Source: Alcaligenes aquatilis (lineage in GTDB: Bacteria; Pseudomonadota; Gammaproteobacteria; Burkholderiales; Burkholderiaceae_B). Taken from it: DNA of 64,000 nucleotides. The notes below the pieces were generated by a model, which was not told the DNA's origin, ran no database searches, and saw only the letters and a program-made list of their open reading frames with translations. The position numbers and the translations under genes were made by a program. The DNA is taken from NCBI RefSeq assembly GCF_003076515.1, contig NZ_CP022390.1:310001-374000 (forward strand), given 5' to 3'. The first letter of the stretch is position 1; the number at the start of each line of letters is the position of its first letter. This document shows positions 17,690-27,487 of the stretch, in pieces.

Positions 17690-18646
17690 ATGTCAAAAAA
17701 ACATAGCGAAGACAAGCGCCCTATGGAATACGTGATCGATCTCAAGCAATTGAGCTACTTCACGCATGTGGCCGAACTGGGCAGCTATACCCGAGCTGCA
17801 GAATTTACCAATGTGGCTCAGCCAGTCCTGAGCCGGCAGATTCGCAAGTTGGAAATTGATTTGCGGCAGAATTTGCTGATTCGTCACGGGCGCGGTGTCA
17901 TGTTGACCGACGCCGGCAAGATCTTGCTCAAACACAGCCGCTTGATTTTGCGCCAGTTGGAGCAGGCGCAGGAGGATCTGAGTCTGTCTGAGGGCAAGCT
18001 GACGGGGCACATGTATTTAGGTTTGCCGCCAACGGTGGCGCGCACCATTTCTTTGGATGTCGTGCAGGCGTTCAAGGAACAGTTACCCGATGCACACCTG
18101 ACGATTATCGAGTCCCTGACGGTGAATCTGGAGGAGCAAATTCATCTGGATCGGGTCAATATGGGATTGCTGTATAACCCTTCTTCCTCGCCAACACTGG
18201 AGACGCAGCTTCTGGCCGAGGAACAGTTGCACCTGATTTGCGGTGTGGACAGCCCTTATGCGCAGGGACGCAGCCGTATAGCGCTTAAAGATCTGGCCGA
18301 TATTCCGCTGATCATGCCCAGCCTGTCCAACAGTTTTCGGATGTTGGTGGAAAAAGAGATGCAAAAGCTCAATCTGAAGCCTCAGATTGAGTTTGAGATC
18401 AACAGTGTGGGGGTGATCATTCAATTGCTGGCCAAAGGCATGGGGGCTGCCATTTTGTCCCGCTCGGTGTTGGAGTTCATCCCGCAAAGTGGCTTACTGA
18501 CGGCTATTCCAATCGAGCAGCCGGCCTTGGTCAATCGTTTGTACTTGGCCTATTCCTCCAAACGTTTGCCCACCAAACTCCAGGTTAAAGTGCGGCAGAT
18601 CCTGATTGATATTTGCCAGCGACATTTCCCTGGTCGGGATGATTAA
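17690..18646 (+). CDS. pmdR: LysR-family regulator, likely PmdR
   Basis: 318 residues. The HTH is at about residues 15-75 (LGSYTRAAEFTNVAQPVLSRQ), and the rest is a standard LysR effector domain. It is divergent from pmdU across about 136 bp, the usual layout for a regulator and its target operon, so control of the 4,5-cleavage genes is inferred. A second possible start is the ATG at 17723; neither has a strong ribosome site. Its last four bases overlap the convergent MFS gene. Confidence 0.8.
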   Translation: MSKKHSEDKRPMEYVIDLKQLSYFTHVAELGSYTRAAEFTNVAQPVLSRQIRKLEIDLRQNLLIRHGRGVMLTDAGKILLKHSRLILRQLEQAQEDLSLSEGKLTGHMYLGLPPTVARTISLDVVQAFKEQLPDAHLTIIESLTVNLEEQIHLDRVNMGLLYNPSSSPTLETQLLAEEQLHLICGVDSPYAQGRSRIALKDLADIPLIMPSLSNSFRMLVEKEMQKLNLKPQIEFEINSVGVIIQLLAKGMGAAILSRSVLEFIPQSGLLTAIPIEQPALVNRLYLAYSSKRLPTKLQVKVRQILIDICQRHFPGRDD

Positions 18647-20061
18647 GCGCCTTGCTTTTGGGTCATGTTATGCCCATCCATGGCATGCAGGCGTCGAAAA
18701 ATGAATGCGGAGCTCAGGGTAATGAGTCCGACAATGACAAATGTGAACTGGAAGGCTGTGGTGGCCGTCTGTACGGATGAGGCGCCAAACAGGGCTTGTC
18801 CGTAGCGCAGGAGCATGGCACCGATGGCGGTTCCCAAACCCATGGCCAGTTGCTGATTTACCGCCATCAGGCTATTGCCGCTGCTTTTTTGATAGGGACG
18901 CAATCTGGCCATGGTCAGGGTGTTGACGGCGCTGAACTGAATCGAGTTGGCGGCTCCCAAAAGCAGTAAGTGCAGACTGATCCACACGGTACTGGTTTGC
19001 GCGTCAATAAAAGCCAGCGCCGTAATCAGCAGGCCGATCAGGATGGTATTGCTGAGCAAAATGGACCGATAGCCAAATCGGTTCAGCAATGGGTGCAAAA
19101 AGGGTTTGGCTGCCATGGCGGAAATGGCCATGGGCAACAGCAAGAAAGCGGATTGTACGGGGCTGTAGGCAAAGCTGATCTGAAACAGCATGGGCAGCAA
19201 AAAGGGCAATGCTGCCATGCCGATCCGGCTAAGCAGATTGCTGCTCAAACCAATCCGATAGGTACGTACAGACAGCAGATGGCCTGGATACAAGGCGTTT
19301 TGTTTGTGCGTGCTATGGCGCTTGTAGCCTAGCAAAAGAAAAAAACCGGCCAGTATTAACACCCCTGACAAAGCGGGGCTGGCGATGTGGCCCGCCAATT
19401 CAAAGCCCAGCGTCAGCAGGCAGGCGCTGCCAATGAACAGCAGCAAGCCGTGCAGATCCAGTTTTCCCGGCTTTTCGGTGTAGTTAGGCATCCACTTGCT
19501 GGCAAAAAACAGGGACAGCAGGGCAAAGGGCAGATTGATCAGGAAAATCCAGTGCCAACTGGCATATTGCACCAGATAGCCGCCTACCAGCGGCCCCAGT
19601 ATGGGCCCCAGCAGAGCGGGCATGACGGCATAGTTCAGTACACGCAATAACTCGGCATTGCGAAATGATTTCATCAATACCAGTCGTGCCACTGGGGTCA
19701 GCAAGGCTCCGCCCATGCCCTGAATCACACGGGAGACCAGCAGCATGGACAATTGCGAGGACAGGGCACACAACAGCGATCCCAGGCCAAACAGAAACAT
19801 GGCGGCCATGAAGATTCGTCGGGTGCCAAAACGGTCGCTCAGGTGTGCGCTGATGGGGATGCATACTGCCACAGTCAGGACGTAGCTGACGATGACCGAC
19901 TGCATGTGCAGGGCTGAGGTGTTCAGGTCGCGGGCCATGCTGGGCAGCGCCGTGTTGAGTACGGTGACGTCCAGCATTTGCATGAAGATTGCCAACGCCA
20001 ACAGCGCGGGCAACATGGTTTTTTGAAAAGGAGCAAGCGGTGCGGGGGCAGGGTGAGGCAT
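18643..20061 (-). CDS. DHA2-family MFS efflux transporter (EmrB/MdtD-like)
   Basis: 472 residues with about fourteen hydrophobic spans. MFS motifs present are LDVTVLNTALPSMARDL in span 1, AHLSDRFGTRR near residue 75, and the motif C-like GPILGPLVGGYLV near 150. This is the 14-TMS drug:H+ antiporter-2 type, similar to MdtD. It is the last gene after the 4-hydroxybenzaldehyde dehydrogenase on the same strand, 59 bp away. Export of a toxic phenolic or aldehyde is a possible but unproven role. No ribosome site is visible: the bases before ATG form the descending arm of a strong GC hairpin at 20069-20103. Confidence 0.8.
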   Translation of the reverse strand: MPHPAPAPLAPFQKTMLPALLALAIFMQMLDVTVLNTALPSMARDLNTSALHMQSVIVSYVLTVAVCIPISAHLSDRFGTRRIFMAAMFLFGLGSLLCALSSQLSMLLVSRVIQGMGGALLTPVARLVLMKSFRNAELLRVLNYAVMPALLGPILGPLVGGYLVQYASWHWIFLINLPFALLSLFFASKWMPNYTEKPGKLDLHGLLLFIGSACLLTLGFELAGHIASPALSGVLILAGFFLLLGYKRHSTHKQNALYPGHLLSVRTYRIGLSSNLLSRIGMAALPFLLPMLFQISFAYSPVQSAFLLLPMAISAMAAKPFLHPLLNRFGYRSILLSNTILIGLLITALAFIDAQTSTVWISLHLLLLGAANSIQFSAVNTLTMARLRPYQKSSGNSLMAVNQQLAMGLGTAIGAMLLRYGQALFGASSVQTATTAFQFTFVIVGLITLSSAFIFRRLHAMDGHNMTQKQGA

Positions 20062-20068
20062 GACAACA

Positions 20069-20103
20069 GGGCGCAGGGTCGGCCCGGGACCGATCCTGCG
20101 CCC
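20069..20103 (-). other. GC-rich hairpin at the MFS translation start
   Basis: GGGCGCAGG / CCTGCGCCC (20069-20077 with 20095-20103), extended inside by TCGG / CCGA, makes a very stable stem of about 13 bp ending 7 bases before the MFS ATG. A second GC palindrome, GGCCTGCAGGCC, lies at 20105-20116. There is no T-run, so it is not a standard terminator. It could reduce read-through or block initiation on the MFS gene. Confidence 0.6.
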
Positions 20104-20120
20104 GGGCCTGCAGGCCAGAT

Positions 20121-21572
20121 TTATAAAGGATACTGGCGGGGGGTCGTCTGGACGGTAATCCAGCGCAGTTCGGTGAACTCATTGATGGCGGATTTGCTGC
20201 CAAAGCGGCCATAACCGCTGGCTTTCATGCCGCCAAACGGGGCTTGGGCCTCATCATGGACGGTGGGGCCATTGATGTGGCAAATACCGCTTTGTATCTG
20301 TTTGGCAATACTCAGGCCACGGTTCACATTCTGGGTGAATACCGCTGCCGCCAAGCCATATTCGCTATCGTTGGCCAAGCGGATTGCCTCGCTGTCCTCG
20401 TGATAGCGGGTCATGGTGACGACCGGGCCAAAGGATTCCGTGGCATAGAGCTGCATGTCGGGGGTGACGTCATTGACGATCAGCGGATGCATCAGGGCGC
20501 CCTCGATGTTCAGGGGGAGCGGCAAGGTGGCACCTTTGGCAACGGCGTCCTCTACCAGGGCTTTGATGCGCTGGGCAGACTGGGCACTTTCCAGATAGGC
20601 AAAGCGCGTGTCTGCCTGATCGGGTGAGCCAACCGGAATGGTCTTGATCTTGGCGACCAGTTTTTCCAGAAAGGACGAGGCAATCGACTCATGCACAATC
20701 AAACGCTCGGTTGACATGCAGATCTGGCCCTGGTTGAAGTAGGCGCCAAAGGCTACGCCGGCAACGGCCTGCTCCAGGTCGGCGTCTTCGCACACAATAA
20801 CCGGTGCCTTGCCACCCAGTTCCAGCAGGACGGGTTTGAGGTATTTGGCGGCGGTGGCGGCGATGATCTTGCCGACCTTGGTGGAGCCGGTGAAGTTGAT
20901 GCGTTTGACGGCCGGGTGGGCAATGAGCTGCTCGACGACGGCAGGCGCATCTTCGGGAGCGTGGGTAATGACGTTGATCACGCCGGCTCCGACGCCCGCG
21001 TCATTGAGCACTTGTCCCAGCAGAACATGGGTGGCCGGACACTGTTCGGAGGCTTTCAGGATGACGGTGTTGCCGCAGGCCAGGGGCATGGCCATGGCAC
21101 GGGTGGCCAGAATCACGGGTGCATTCCAGGGAGCGATACTCACGACCACGCCGCAGGGAACGCGATAGGCCATGGACAGGCTGCCGGGCAGATCCGAGGG
21201 GATGATGGAGCCGTCAATCTGCGTGGTCATGGCAGCGGCTTCACGCAAGATGTTGGCCGACAAATGTACGTTGAAACCATACCAGGAGTCGGTCGAACCT
21301 GTTTCCTGACGGACCGTGGCGATGAACTCGGCTGCGCGCTCGTCCATGAGGTCCGCCGCTTTGAGCAGGCGCAGGCGGCGCTCGGTGGGGCCCAGGGCTG
21401 ACCAGTGCACAAAGGCTTGCTCGGCGGCCTGCAGCGCGGCTTGTACATCATCGGGCTGGGCGGCCGCCGCGACGGTCGCGGTTTGGCCGGTAACGGGATT
21501 CTGACGCGTAAATGTCTGTTGACCACTGGCCTCACGAAGCTGGCCATTGATCAGTAGTTGACTGGTGTTCAT
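20121..21572 (-). CDS. 4-hydroxybenzaldehyde dehydrogenase (aldehyde dehydrogenase family)
   Basis: 483 residues, NAD(P)-dependent aldehyde dehydrogenase of the vanillin/salicylaldehyde/benzaldehyde group. Catalytic residues are in place: Asn150 (APWNAP), Glu251 (LLELGGKAP), Cys285 (NQGQICMST). The NAD-site segment INFTGSTKVG is near 226. It starts 36 bp after pchF with an AGGAG site. In the p-cresol pathway the flavocytochrome yields 4-hydroxybenzaldehyde, which this enzyme would oxidise to 4-hydroxybenzoate (role of PchA in Pseudomonas). Vanillin dehydrogenase activity is an alternative or additional function. Confidence 0.85.
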   Translation of the reverse strand: MNTSQLLINGQLREASGQQTFTRQNPVTGQTATVAAAAQPDDVQAALQAAEQAFVHWSALGPTERRLRLLKAADLMDERAAEFIATVRQETGSTDSWYGFNVHLSANILREAAAMTTQIDGSIIPSDLPGSLSMAYRVPCGVVVSIAPWNAPVILATRAMAMPLACGNTVILKASEQCPATHVLLGQVLNDAGVGAGVINVITHAPEDAPAVVEQLIAHPAVKRINFTGSTKVGKIIAATAAKYLKPVLLELGGKAPVIVCEDADLEQAVAGVAFGAYFNQGQICMSTERLIVHESIASSFLEKLVAKIKTIPVGSPDQADTRFAYLESAQSAQRIKALVEDAVAKGATLPLPLNIEGALMHPLIVNDVTPDMQLYATESFGPVVTMTRYHEDSEAIRLANDSEYGLAAAVFTQNVNRGLSIAKQIQSGICHINGPTVHDEAQAPFGGMKASGYGRFGSKSAINEFTELRWITVQTTPRQYPL

Positions 21573-21608
21573 TATGTCTCCTGCAATGCTGCGGATAGAT
21601 AGGCAAAG

Positions 21609-23174
21609 TTAAAACGGGTTGTTCAGGTCAATGCCGGATTTGCCCGGTGCCAGGATATTGTTCGGATCCAGGGCGCGCTTGATCGCGTGTTCGACCTGGC
21701 GTTTCACCGTTCCGTATGATTGGGCGACCCGCTCCTGAAAGCGTGTATTGACCCGATACACGGCATACCCTTCTTTCTCGAACTCATCGAGCAGTTCATT
21801 AAAGCAGGCATCGGCCCGTGCCGTCTCTTGTGGATTGCTGCGATCGTAAAGCACATCGATGACATGGTGCATGTCTCGCCAGCCCACAATGAACTCACCG
21901 ACGTAATCGAGCCCGTGCTTGTTCAAAATGGTCTTGGCCAGTGTTTTTTGTTTGTCGCATTCGCTGCCACGGGCCTGGCTGACGGGGGCGAACCACATGG
22001 AGCCACCGCCTCCGCGCCAGTTGTACAAGCCAAATTCCTGCAAATTGGGCACGCCCGACATCAGTTCGGCGCGGTATTTGAAGGGTTGTGTATCGCCCGC
22101 CTCTTCCTGGGTCACCAACGTGCCTTTACCCATTTTCTTGACTGCTTCCTGGACAATTTTCCAGTTCACATCCACTTGCTCTTGTGTACCGTACAGGGCG
22201 GCGTAGACGTTCCAGGCTCCCAGGTTCTTGTCTTTCTGGATTTGCTTCAGAACGCTGTCCGGGGTGGCGCCCGGTTCACTCAGGTAGTCGCTGCGCCGCG
22301 TATTGCAGGTAGCGGCTTCCCACAGAATATTGGCAATAACCACCGAGTTGGGGATGACCTGGGCAATGCGCAAGGGGCGAATCATCTCCACGATATCGGC
22401 AATATCGGCCTCTTGCTCGAACTTGATTTCAAAGGGTTTGTAGACCGGAGGTTTGGGCATGAGCCAAAACCCCATTTTGGTGCAGATGCCGTAATTGGCC
22501 TGGGTAAACATCCCGTCCAGAGTGGGACCGTATCCCCATTTGAAAACCTGCCAGGCCTTGTCGCCCGGAACACTGCCCATGCCGGTACGCAATACCTGAC
22601 CGTCGGCCAGCACCAGCTCCATGCCGCATTGCATCATGAAGTGTTCGCCGTACGGGGTATAGCCCACGCCACGATCCATCGTATTGCCCAACGGGCCGGC
22701 AATGGCCGAGGGCGCAGAAAAGGACAGCATGAGAGGAATATTGTTGTCCTCCAGATAGTCGTAGAGCTGCTGATACGTCACCCCGGGTTCGACCAAAGCG
22801 GTGCACAGATCAGGGTCCACATGGAGGATCTTGTTCATTTTTTTCAGATCCAGCACCACCTGGCCCCGTTGTCCGGGCGCGGCCGAGCCATAACCGAAGT
22901 TGCGCCCAGTGGAAATGGTCCAGATAGGGATCTTGTATTCGTTGCAGATCTTGACGATCTGCTGTACCTGCTCCACGGTGGTGGCCGACAGCACCGCCGA
23001 GGGCGTATGCGCCTCTTCGGAGACCGACATCATGATTTTGGTGTAGGGCTGAATCTGTGCCGACTCCAGCAGGACATTTTCCTTGCCCAACAAGGTCTGG
23101 AACTGGGTCAGCGCCTGTTGAAACTGGGACTGATCTACCCCTTTGGGTAGCACCATTTGTTTGTTGTTTTGCAC
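21609..23174 (-). CDS. pchF: 4-cresol dehydrogenase (hydroxylating), flavoprotein subunit
   Basis: 521 residues, VAO/PCMH family, the same length as Pseudomonas PchF. The FAD-domain segment ISTGRNFGYGSAAP is near residue 87. The tyrosine that carries the covalent FAD in Pseudomonas PCMH, Tyr384, falls at exactly residue 384 here (LQEFGLYNWRGGGG). The enzyme converts p-cresol to 4-hydroxybenzyl alcohol and on to 4-hydroxybenzaldehyde, passing electrons to cytochrome PchC. The GTG start is supported by a strong AAGGAGGGGG just before it. No signal peptide is visible although the partner cytochrome is exported. Confidence 0.95.
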   Translation of the reverse strand: MQNNKQMVLPKGVDQSQFQQALTQFQTLLGKENVLLESAQIQPYTKIMMSVSEEAHTPSAVLSATTVEQVQQIVKICNEYKIPIWTISTGRNFGYGSAAPGQRGQVVLDLKKMNKILHVDPDLCTALVEPGVTYQQLYDYLEDNNIPLMLSFSAPSAIAGPLGNTMDRGVGYTPYGEHFMMQCGMELVLADGQVLRTGMGSVPGDKAWQVFKWGYGPTLDGMFTQANYGICTKMGFWLMPKPPVYKPFEIKFEQEADIADIVEMIRPLRIAQVIPNSVVIANILWEAATCNTRRSDYLSEPGATPDSVLKQIQKDKNLGAWNVYAALYGTQEQVDVNWKIVQEAVKKMGKGTLVTQEEAGDTQPFKYRAELMSGVPNLQEFGLYNWRGGGGSMWFAPVSQARGSECDKQKTLAKTILNKHGLDYVGEFIVGWRDMHHVIDVLYDRSNPQETARADACFNELLDEFEKEGYAVYRVNTRFQERVAQSYGTVKRQVEHAIKRALDPNNILAPGKSGIDLNNPF

Positions 23175-23184
23175 GACCCCCTCC

Positions 23185-23676
23185 TTAAATTTCGAGCATG
23201 AACGACACGTGATGGCCGTTTACGTAGTGTGTGTTTTGAATGGCAGATTGTATGGGTGCGGCCCCGGCCAAGGCAGCGCCCAGACCTTGGCTGTCCCGGG
23301 TGCTGAGCTGTGCGTGGTGGGCCTGCCAATGCAGACGGCCCTGAGCGCTGCGCAGCAGATCGATCACAATGGTGGCGCTGGCATCATCGACCAGCCCCAG
23401 GATTTTTTTAGGCCCTGTCTGCTCTAGCAGGGTTTGCCATTGGCGCAGAAAGGACAAGTCGGTGCTGGTGTACAGCACCTGGGGGGCTGACGCGGGCTGG
23501 TACGCCTGTACGCCGCTGAGAAATGCCGACGCGCATTGGCCCGGCGTAAGAATGACATGCAGGGGGGGCGCTTGCTGTACACGGTTTGCCCAGGCAGTGG
23601 CGGACGAACCCAGGCTGCCCAGGGCCGATCCTGTCAGTACCATGCCTTTGAGAACCTGACGACGTTGACTGTTCAT
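23185..23676 (-). CDS. pchX: Tat-signal small protein in the pchX position
   Basis: 163 residues of unrecognised family. The N-terminus has a twin-arginine type signal: NSQRRQVLKG, then a hydrophobic stretch and a probable cleavage after TAWA near residue 30. The mature part of about 130 residues has no metal or haem motif I recognise. It lies between pchC and pchF with 10-bp gaps on each side, the same place as the uncharacterised pchX of the Pseudomonas pchACXF operon (from memory). AAGGAG ribosome site. Possible roles: maturation factor, or export escort for the signal-less flavoprotein. Confidence 0.7.
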   Translation of the reverse strand: MNSQRRQVLKGMVLTGSALGSLGSSATAWANRVQQAPPLHVILTPGQCASAFLSGVQAYQPASAPQVLYTSTDLSFLRQWQTLLEQTGPKKILGLVDDASATIVIDLLRSAQGRLHWQAHHAQLSTRDSQGLGAALAGAAPIQSAIQNTHYVNGHHVSFMLEI

Positions 23677-23686
23677 GCCAGGCTCC

Positions 23687-24049
23687 TTATTTGCTGGTCG
23701 CGCTGGCGGGCACCCGGGCCGGGGAGGTGGACAGATACTGACCTAGCTCCTTGAGGGTGGCATCGCTGATATGGGTCTGCGGAAAGGCAGGCATGGCTCT
23801 TAGGCCGCTGCGCACAATAATGGCAAAGAACTCGGGCGGAAGCTGCCGGCCTTTCAGCTCCGGGCCGATTCCTGCTTCGTGACAGTAAATACAGGTTTTT
23901 TCGTAGGTTTTCTGCCCCAGTGTCTTTGCTTGTTCGGCGGCAGCGCCTGTCGAAAAACACAAGCTTCCCAGGCCCGCCAATGTCAGCAAGCGAGCCGTTC
24001 TGAGAGCGTGGCAAGTGAAGCCTTGTATTGCTGGCCTGTGGTAAGCCAT
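23687..24049 (-). CDS. pchC: p-Cresol methylhydroxylase cytochrome c subunit
   Basis: 120 residues. An N-terminal hydrophobic signal (about 20-38, ending GAAAEQ) is followed by a single class I cytochrome c domain. Haem attachment is Cys53-x2-Cys56-His57 (CIYCH), and the likely axial Met86 is in RAMPAF. It accepts electrons from PchF in the periplasm. The ribosome site GGAGACGG precedes the ATG. It is 38 bp downstream of pobA and 10 bp upstream of pchX. Confidence 0.93.
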   Translation of the reverse strand: MAYHRPAIQGFTCHALRTARLLTLAGLGSLCFSTGAAAEQAKTLGQKTYEKTCIYCHEAGIGPELKGRQLPPEFFAIIVRSGLRAMPAFPQTHISDATLKELGQYLSTSPARVPASATSK

Positions 24050-24087
24050 ATCCGTCTCCTGGTTACGATTGATTTTGATGTTTTTTG

Positions 24088-25284
<1,197 letters not shown>

Positions 25285-25329
25285 TTACTCGCTGTTTGGC
25301 GTATTGTCGTGAAAAAATCAGCAGGCAAA

Positions 25330-25344
25330 TACATCGAATATGTA
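25330..25344. promoter_or_regulatory. Candidate operator upstream of pobA, site 1
   Basis: TACATCGAATATGTA is a 15-bp dyad with 5-bp perfect arms, 73 bp upstream of the pobA ATG. It is a plausible regulator site for the pobA-pch operon; the binding protein is unknown. Confidence 0.4.
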
Positions 25345-25368
25345 CTAGCAGCTATGCGTTTTTATGCG

Positions 25369-25380
25369 AACAGTACTGTT
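25369..25380. promoter_or_regulatory. Candidate operator upstream of pobA, site 2
   Basis: AACAGTACTGTT is a 12-bp perfect palindrome, 112 bp upstream of the pobA ATG and about 37 bp from the first palindrome (centre to centre). The two sequences differ, so they may bind different factors. Confidence 0.4.
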
Positions 25381-25642
25381 TGAGTAGCCGAATCAATTTT
25401 AGGTGTTCTGTCTTCGAGTTGGGCGTGTGTCTATTCCTTTTGCACGGTGAGCGGATGAGCTTAAGACCCTGTCTGCCTGGGCCAGCACACGGTATGTTCG
25501 ATACTTTGGCATGGTGCGGCGCAGCCGTGGTGAGAGCCGCAGGGTCCGGCCTTATATCGCTGGCTGGCCTGATGCGTGCCGATAAGCCATGACGTTTCGT
25601 TCCTGAAAATAGCGCGCGGACGGTACGCCTGAGGCTAGGTTT

Positions 25643-26077
25643 CTAACGCAGTTCACGCACTTTGCAACGAGTCTTTCCTAGCTCGTCCTTTCGGCAAGAG
25701 GTCGCAGCGGTGCCCTCAGCATCAAAATAAATCCCCATGTCTTCTTTCTTGTTGTCGGGCGGGCCGAAGCGATTGGCCGGGTTCCTGTTCTGTTCAAGCT
25801 GAGGCAGGCGGTTGCGCTCCAGTTGCTGCTCGCGAGCCGCCTGGCGTGCTTTTTCCTCATTGTTCAGTGCCTTTTGGAAGTTTCTGCTGAACTCCGAGTC
25901 CTGGGCTGGAACTCTGGGCGTGCTTGGCGAAGGACTCGCTTGGCCTGGCATGGCGGAAGTCGAGCGCAGTTTTTTAAGATCTTCAGTGGTGACGGAAAAG
26001 TCGGTAGAAGCCGCGTGGCTGGCAACGGCAAGGAGACTGAGCAAGCCAATTGCAATGGGATTCAGGTATTTGCGCAT
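25643..26077 (-). CDS. Secreted protein of unknown function
   Basis: 144 residues, not recognised. It has a clear Sec signal peptide (MRKYLNPIAIGLLSLLAVASHA, cleavage near residue 23). A Ser/Pro-rich segment follows (about 42-58), then a Gln/Glu/Arg-rich stretch likely to be helical (65-95), and a C-terminal part with two cysteines nine residues apart (SCRKDELGKTRC) that could form a disulfide. It is divergent from the DUF1176 gene at 26387. Codon use looks like the neighbours. Confidence 0.65.
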   Translation of the reverse strand: MRKYLNPIAIGLLSLLAVASHAASTDFSVTTEDLKKLRSTSAMPGQASPSPSTPRVPAQDSEFSRNFQKALNNEEKARQAAREQQLERNRLPQLEQNRNPANRFGPPDNKKEDMGIYFDAEGTAATSCRKDELGKTRCKVRELR

Positions 26078-26386
26078 CAGAATGTACTCGACGTGAATGA
26101 GGTTTGATTATCTATCGCTTGATAGACATTTCATGTTTTTTTGTTGGCATTCGATGCAAAGGGTTTGCCAGAGCACAAACGGCAACAGGGTGAACCAGGC
26201 GTCCGCAGCTCAGCCAGATAGCGCCAAGCTTTGCCAAGAGGGCGATAGAACAGAATAATGTCACACACACACACGCGGTCGGACGTTTAATGTGGTTTTC
26301 GGAAATAGGCTTGGGAAAACGCATTTAGCACCGTGGCGACGTAACATGTGCTGTGTATCCAGACAAGGCCTTAGGGAGGAGAGGAA
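26078..26386. other. Intergenic region between two divergent secreted-protein genes
   Basis: 309 bp between divergent starts. It contains a short CA repeat at 26262-26275 and a strong GGGAGGAGAGG ribosome site for the plus-strand gene at its end. A 70-codon minus-strand frame at 26112-26324 is Cys-rich, without a good ribosome site, and is not believed. No operator is evident. Confidence 0.6.
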
Positions 26387-27487
26387 ATGAGCAGGCAGAA
26401 ACAAGATCGTAGTGCGTTTTTTTCAGTACGAACAGTCGCTATATCGCTCGTACTCTGTATGGGAGGTGCAGCGGCTCATGCTGCGTCAGTCTCGTTTTCT
26501 CATAAGGACTGGGACCTGAGCTGCGATAACACGCTAACTTGCCGTGCTGCCGGTTACGCTGCTGATGGTGAAGAGTCCGGTTCAACGGTTTTATTGACTC
26601 GTAAAGCGGGCAGTGGAGAGCCGGTGGCCAATAGAGTCATGCTTGCCCACTATAGTGATGCCCAGTGGCAAAAAGGCTCAGCACCAGAACTTGTTATTGC
26701 GGGCCGTAAAGCAGGTCCACTGAGTTTTGCGAGTGACGAAGCATGGCAAATGAACGAGGCACAGTTAGCCCTGTTTTTGACAGCCTTGCAAAAAGATCAG
26801 GCAATCTCCTTTCGTGAGAATGGCAGCACCTATGCGTTCTCGGGAGCCGGTTCAAGTGCGGTCTTGTTGAAAATGGACGATGTTCAAGGGCGGGTAAATA
26901 CCCCAGGCGCTATTTTGCGTAAAGGAAAAGGCAGTGAGTCTTCGGTAAAGGCGCCTATTGCTGCGCCAGTTATCAACCGTGCCCCGGTAGTGGATAAAAG
27001 CCTGCGCCCGATGACAGCGCAAGAGGACGCCTTGATCAGGCCTGTGCTTTTGAAGGTGCTAGCCGCTGACCAAGAGCCATCCTGCAGCGCAGACATACTG
27101 TCCGAGCCATGGGAAATTGCACGACTGAATCAGCAGTTCTCCCTGGTTGGCGCGCCTTGCTGGCTAGCGGCTTACAACGCTGGGGCAGCCTATTTTGTGA
27201 TCGATAACACTATGCAGTCTGCTCCGGTATTAGTCAGTACCAGTGCCACTGACTACGATAATGGAACCGTTTCGTCCAGCATGAAAGGCCGTGGGTTGGG
27301 CGATTGCTGGAGTTATGAAGCATCGGTCTGGGATGGAGCCGAGTTTGTTGCAAGTGAACGCGGCGACACGGGGCGCTGCGCACTGATTCGAGCGGGGGGC
27401 GCTTGGGTTATTCCGGAGTATCTCAGCCAAGTTGTTGGGCCGTGGGGCTGTAAAAAAGCCATTGATGCGGCCTTTGGAGATGGATAA
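26387..27487 (+). CDS. DUF1176 family periplasmic protein
   Basis: 366 residues. The signal peptide is at about 15-32 (VLCMGGAAAHA). The mature start FSHKDWDLSCDNTLTCRAAGY is the hallmark of DUF1176, a family without known function in proteobacteria. Several Cys are present in the second half (PSCSADIL, APCWLAAY, GDCWSYEA, GRCAL), in keeping with disulfides in the periplasm. The ATG follows a strong GGAGGAGAGGAA site. No partner gene is evident. Confidence 0.8.
   Translation: MSRQKQDRSAFFSVRTVAISLVLCMGGAAAHAASVSFSHKDWDLSCDNTLTCRAAGYAADGEESGSTVLLTRKAGSGEPVANRVMLAHYSDAQWQKGSAPELVIAGRKAGPLSFASDEAWQMNEAQLALFLTALQKDQAISFRENGSTYAFSGAGSSAVLLKMDDVQGRVNTPGAILRKGKGSESSVKAPIAAPVINRAPVVDKSLRPMTAQEDALIRPVLLKVLAADQEPSCSADILSEPWEIARLNQQFSLVGAPCWLAAYNAGAAYFVIDNTMQSAPVLVSTSATDYDNGTVSSSMKGRGLGDCWSYEASVWDGAEFVASERGDTGRCALIRAGGAWVIPEYLSQVVGPWGCKKAIDAAFGDG

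Noticed and set aside
21720..23150. 476-codon plus-strand frame antisense to pchF
   Set aside because: The minus strand encodes PchF with Tyr384 and full length; the plus frame is a mirror artefact.
25296..25592. 98-codon plus-strand frame upstream of pobA
   Set aside because: No ribosome site or family resemblance, runs antisense through the pobA promoter region.
26262..26275. CA dinucleotide repeat as possible phase-variation tract
   Set aside because: Only about seven units, and it lies outside coding sequence with no evident promoter spacing role.
26112..26324. 70-codon minus-strand frame between two secreted-protein genes
   Set aside because: No ribosome site, Cys-rich and irregular composition, occupies a divergent promoter region.
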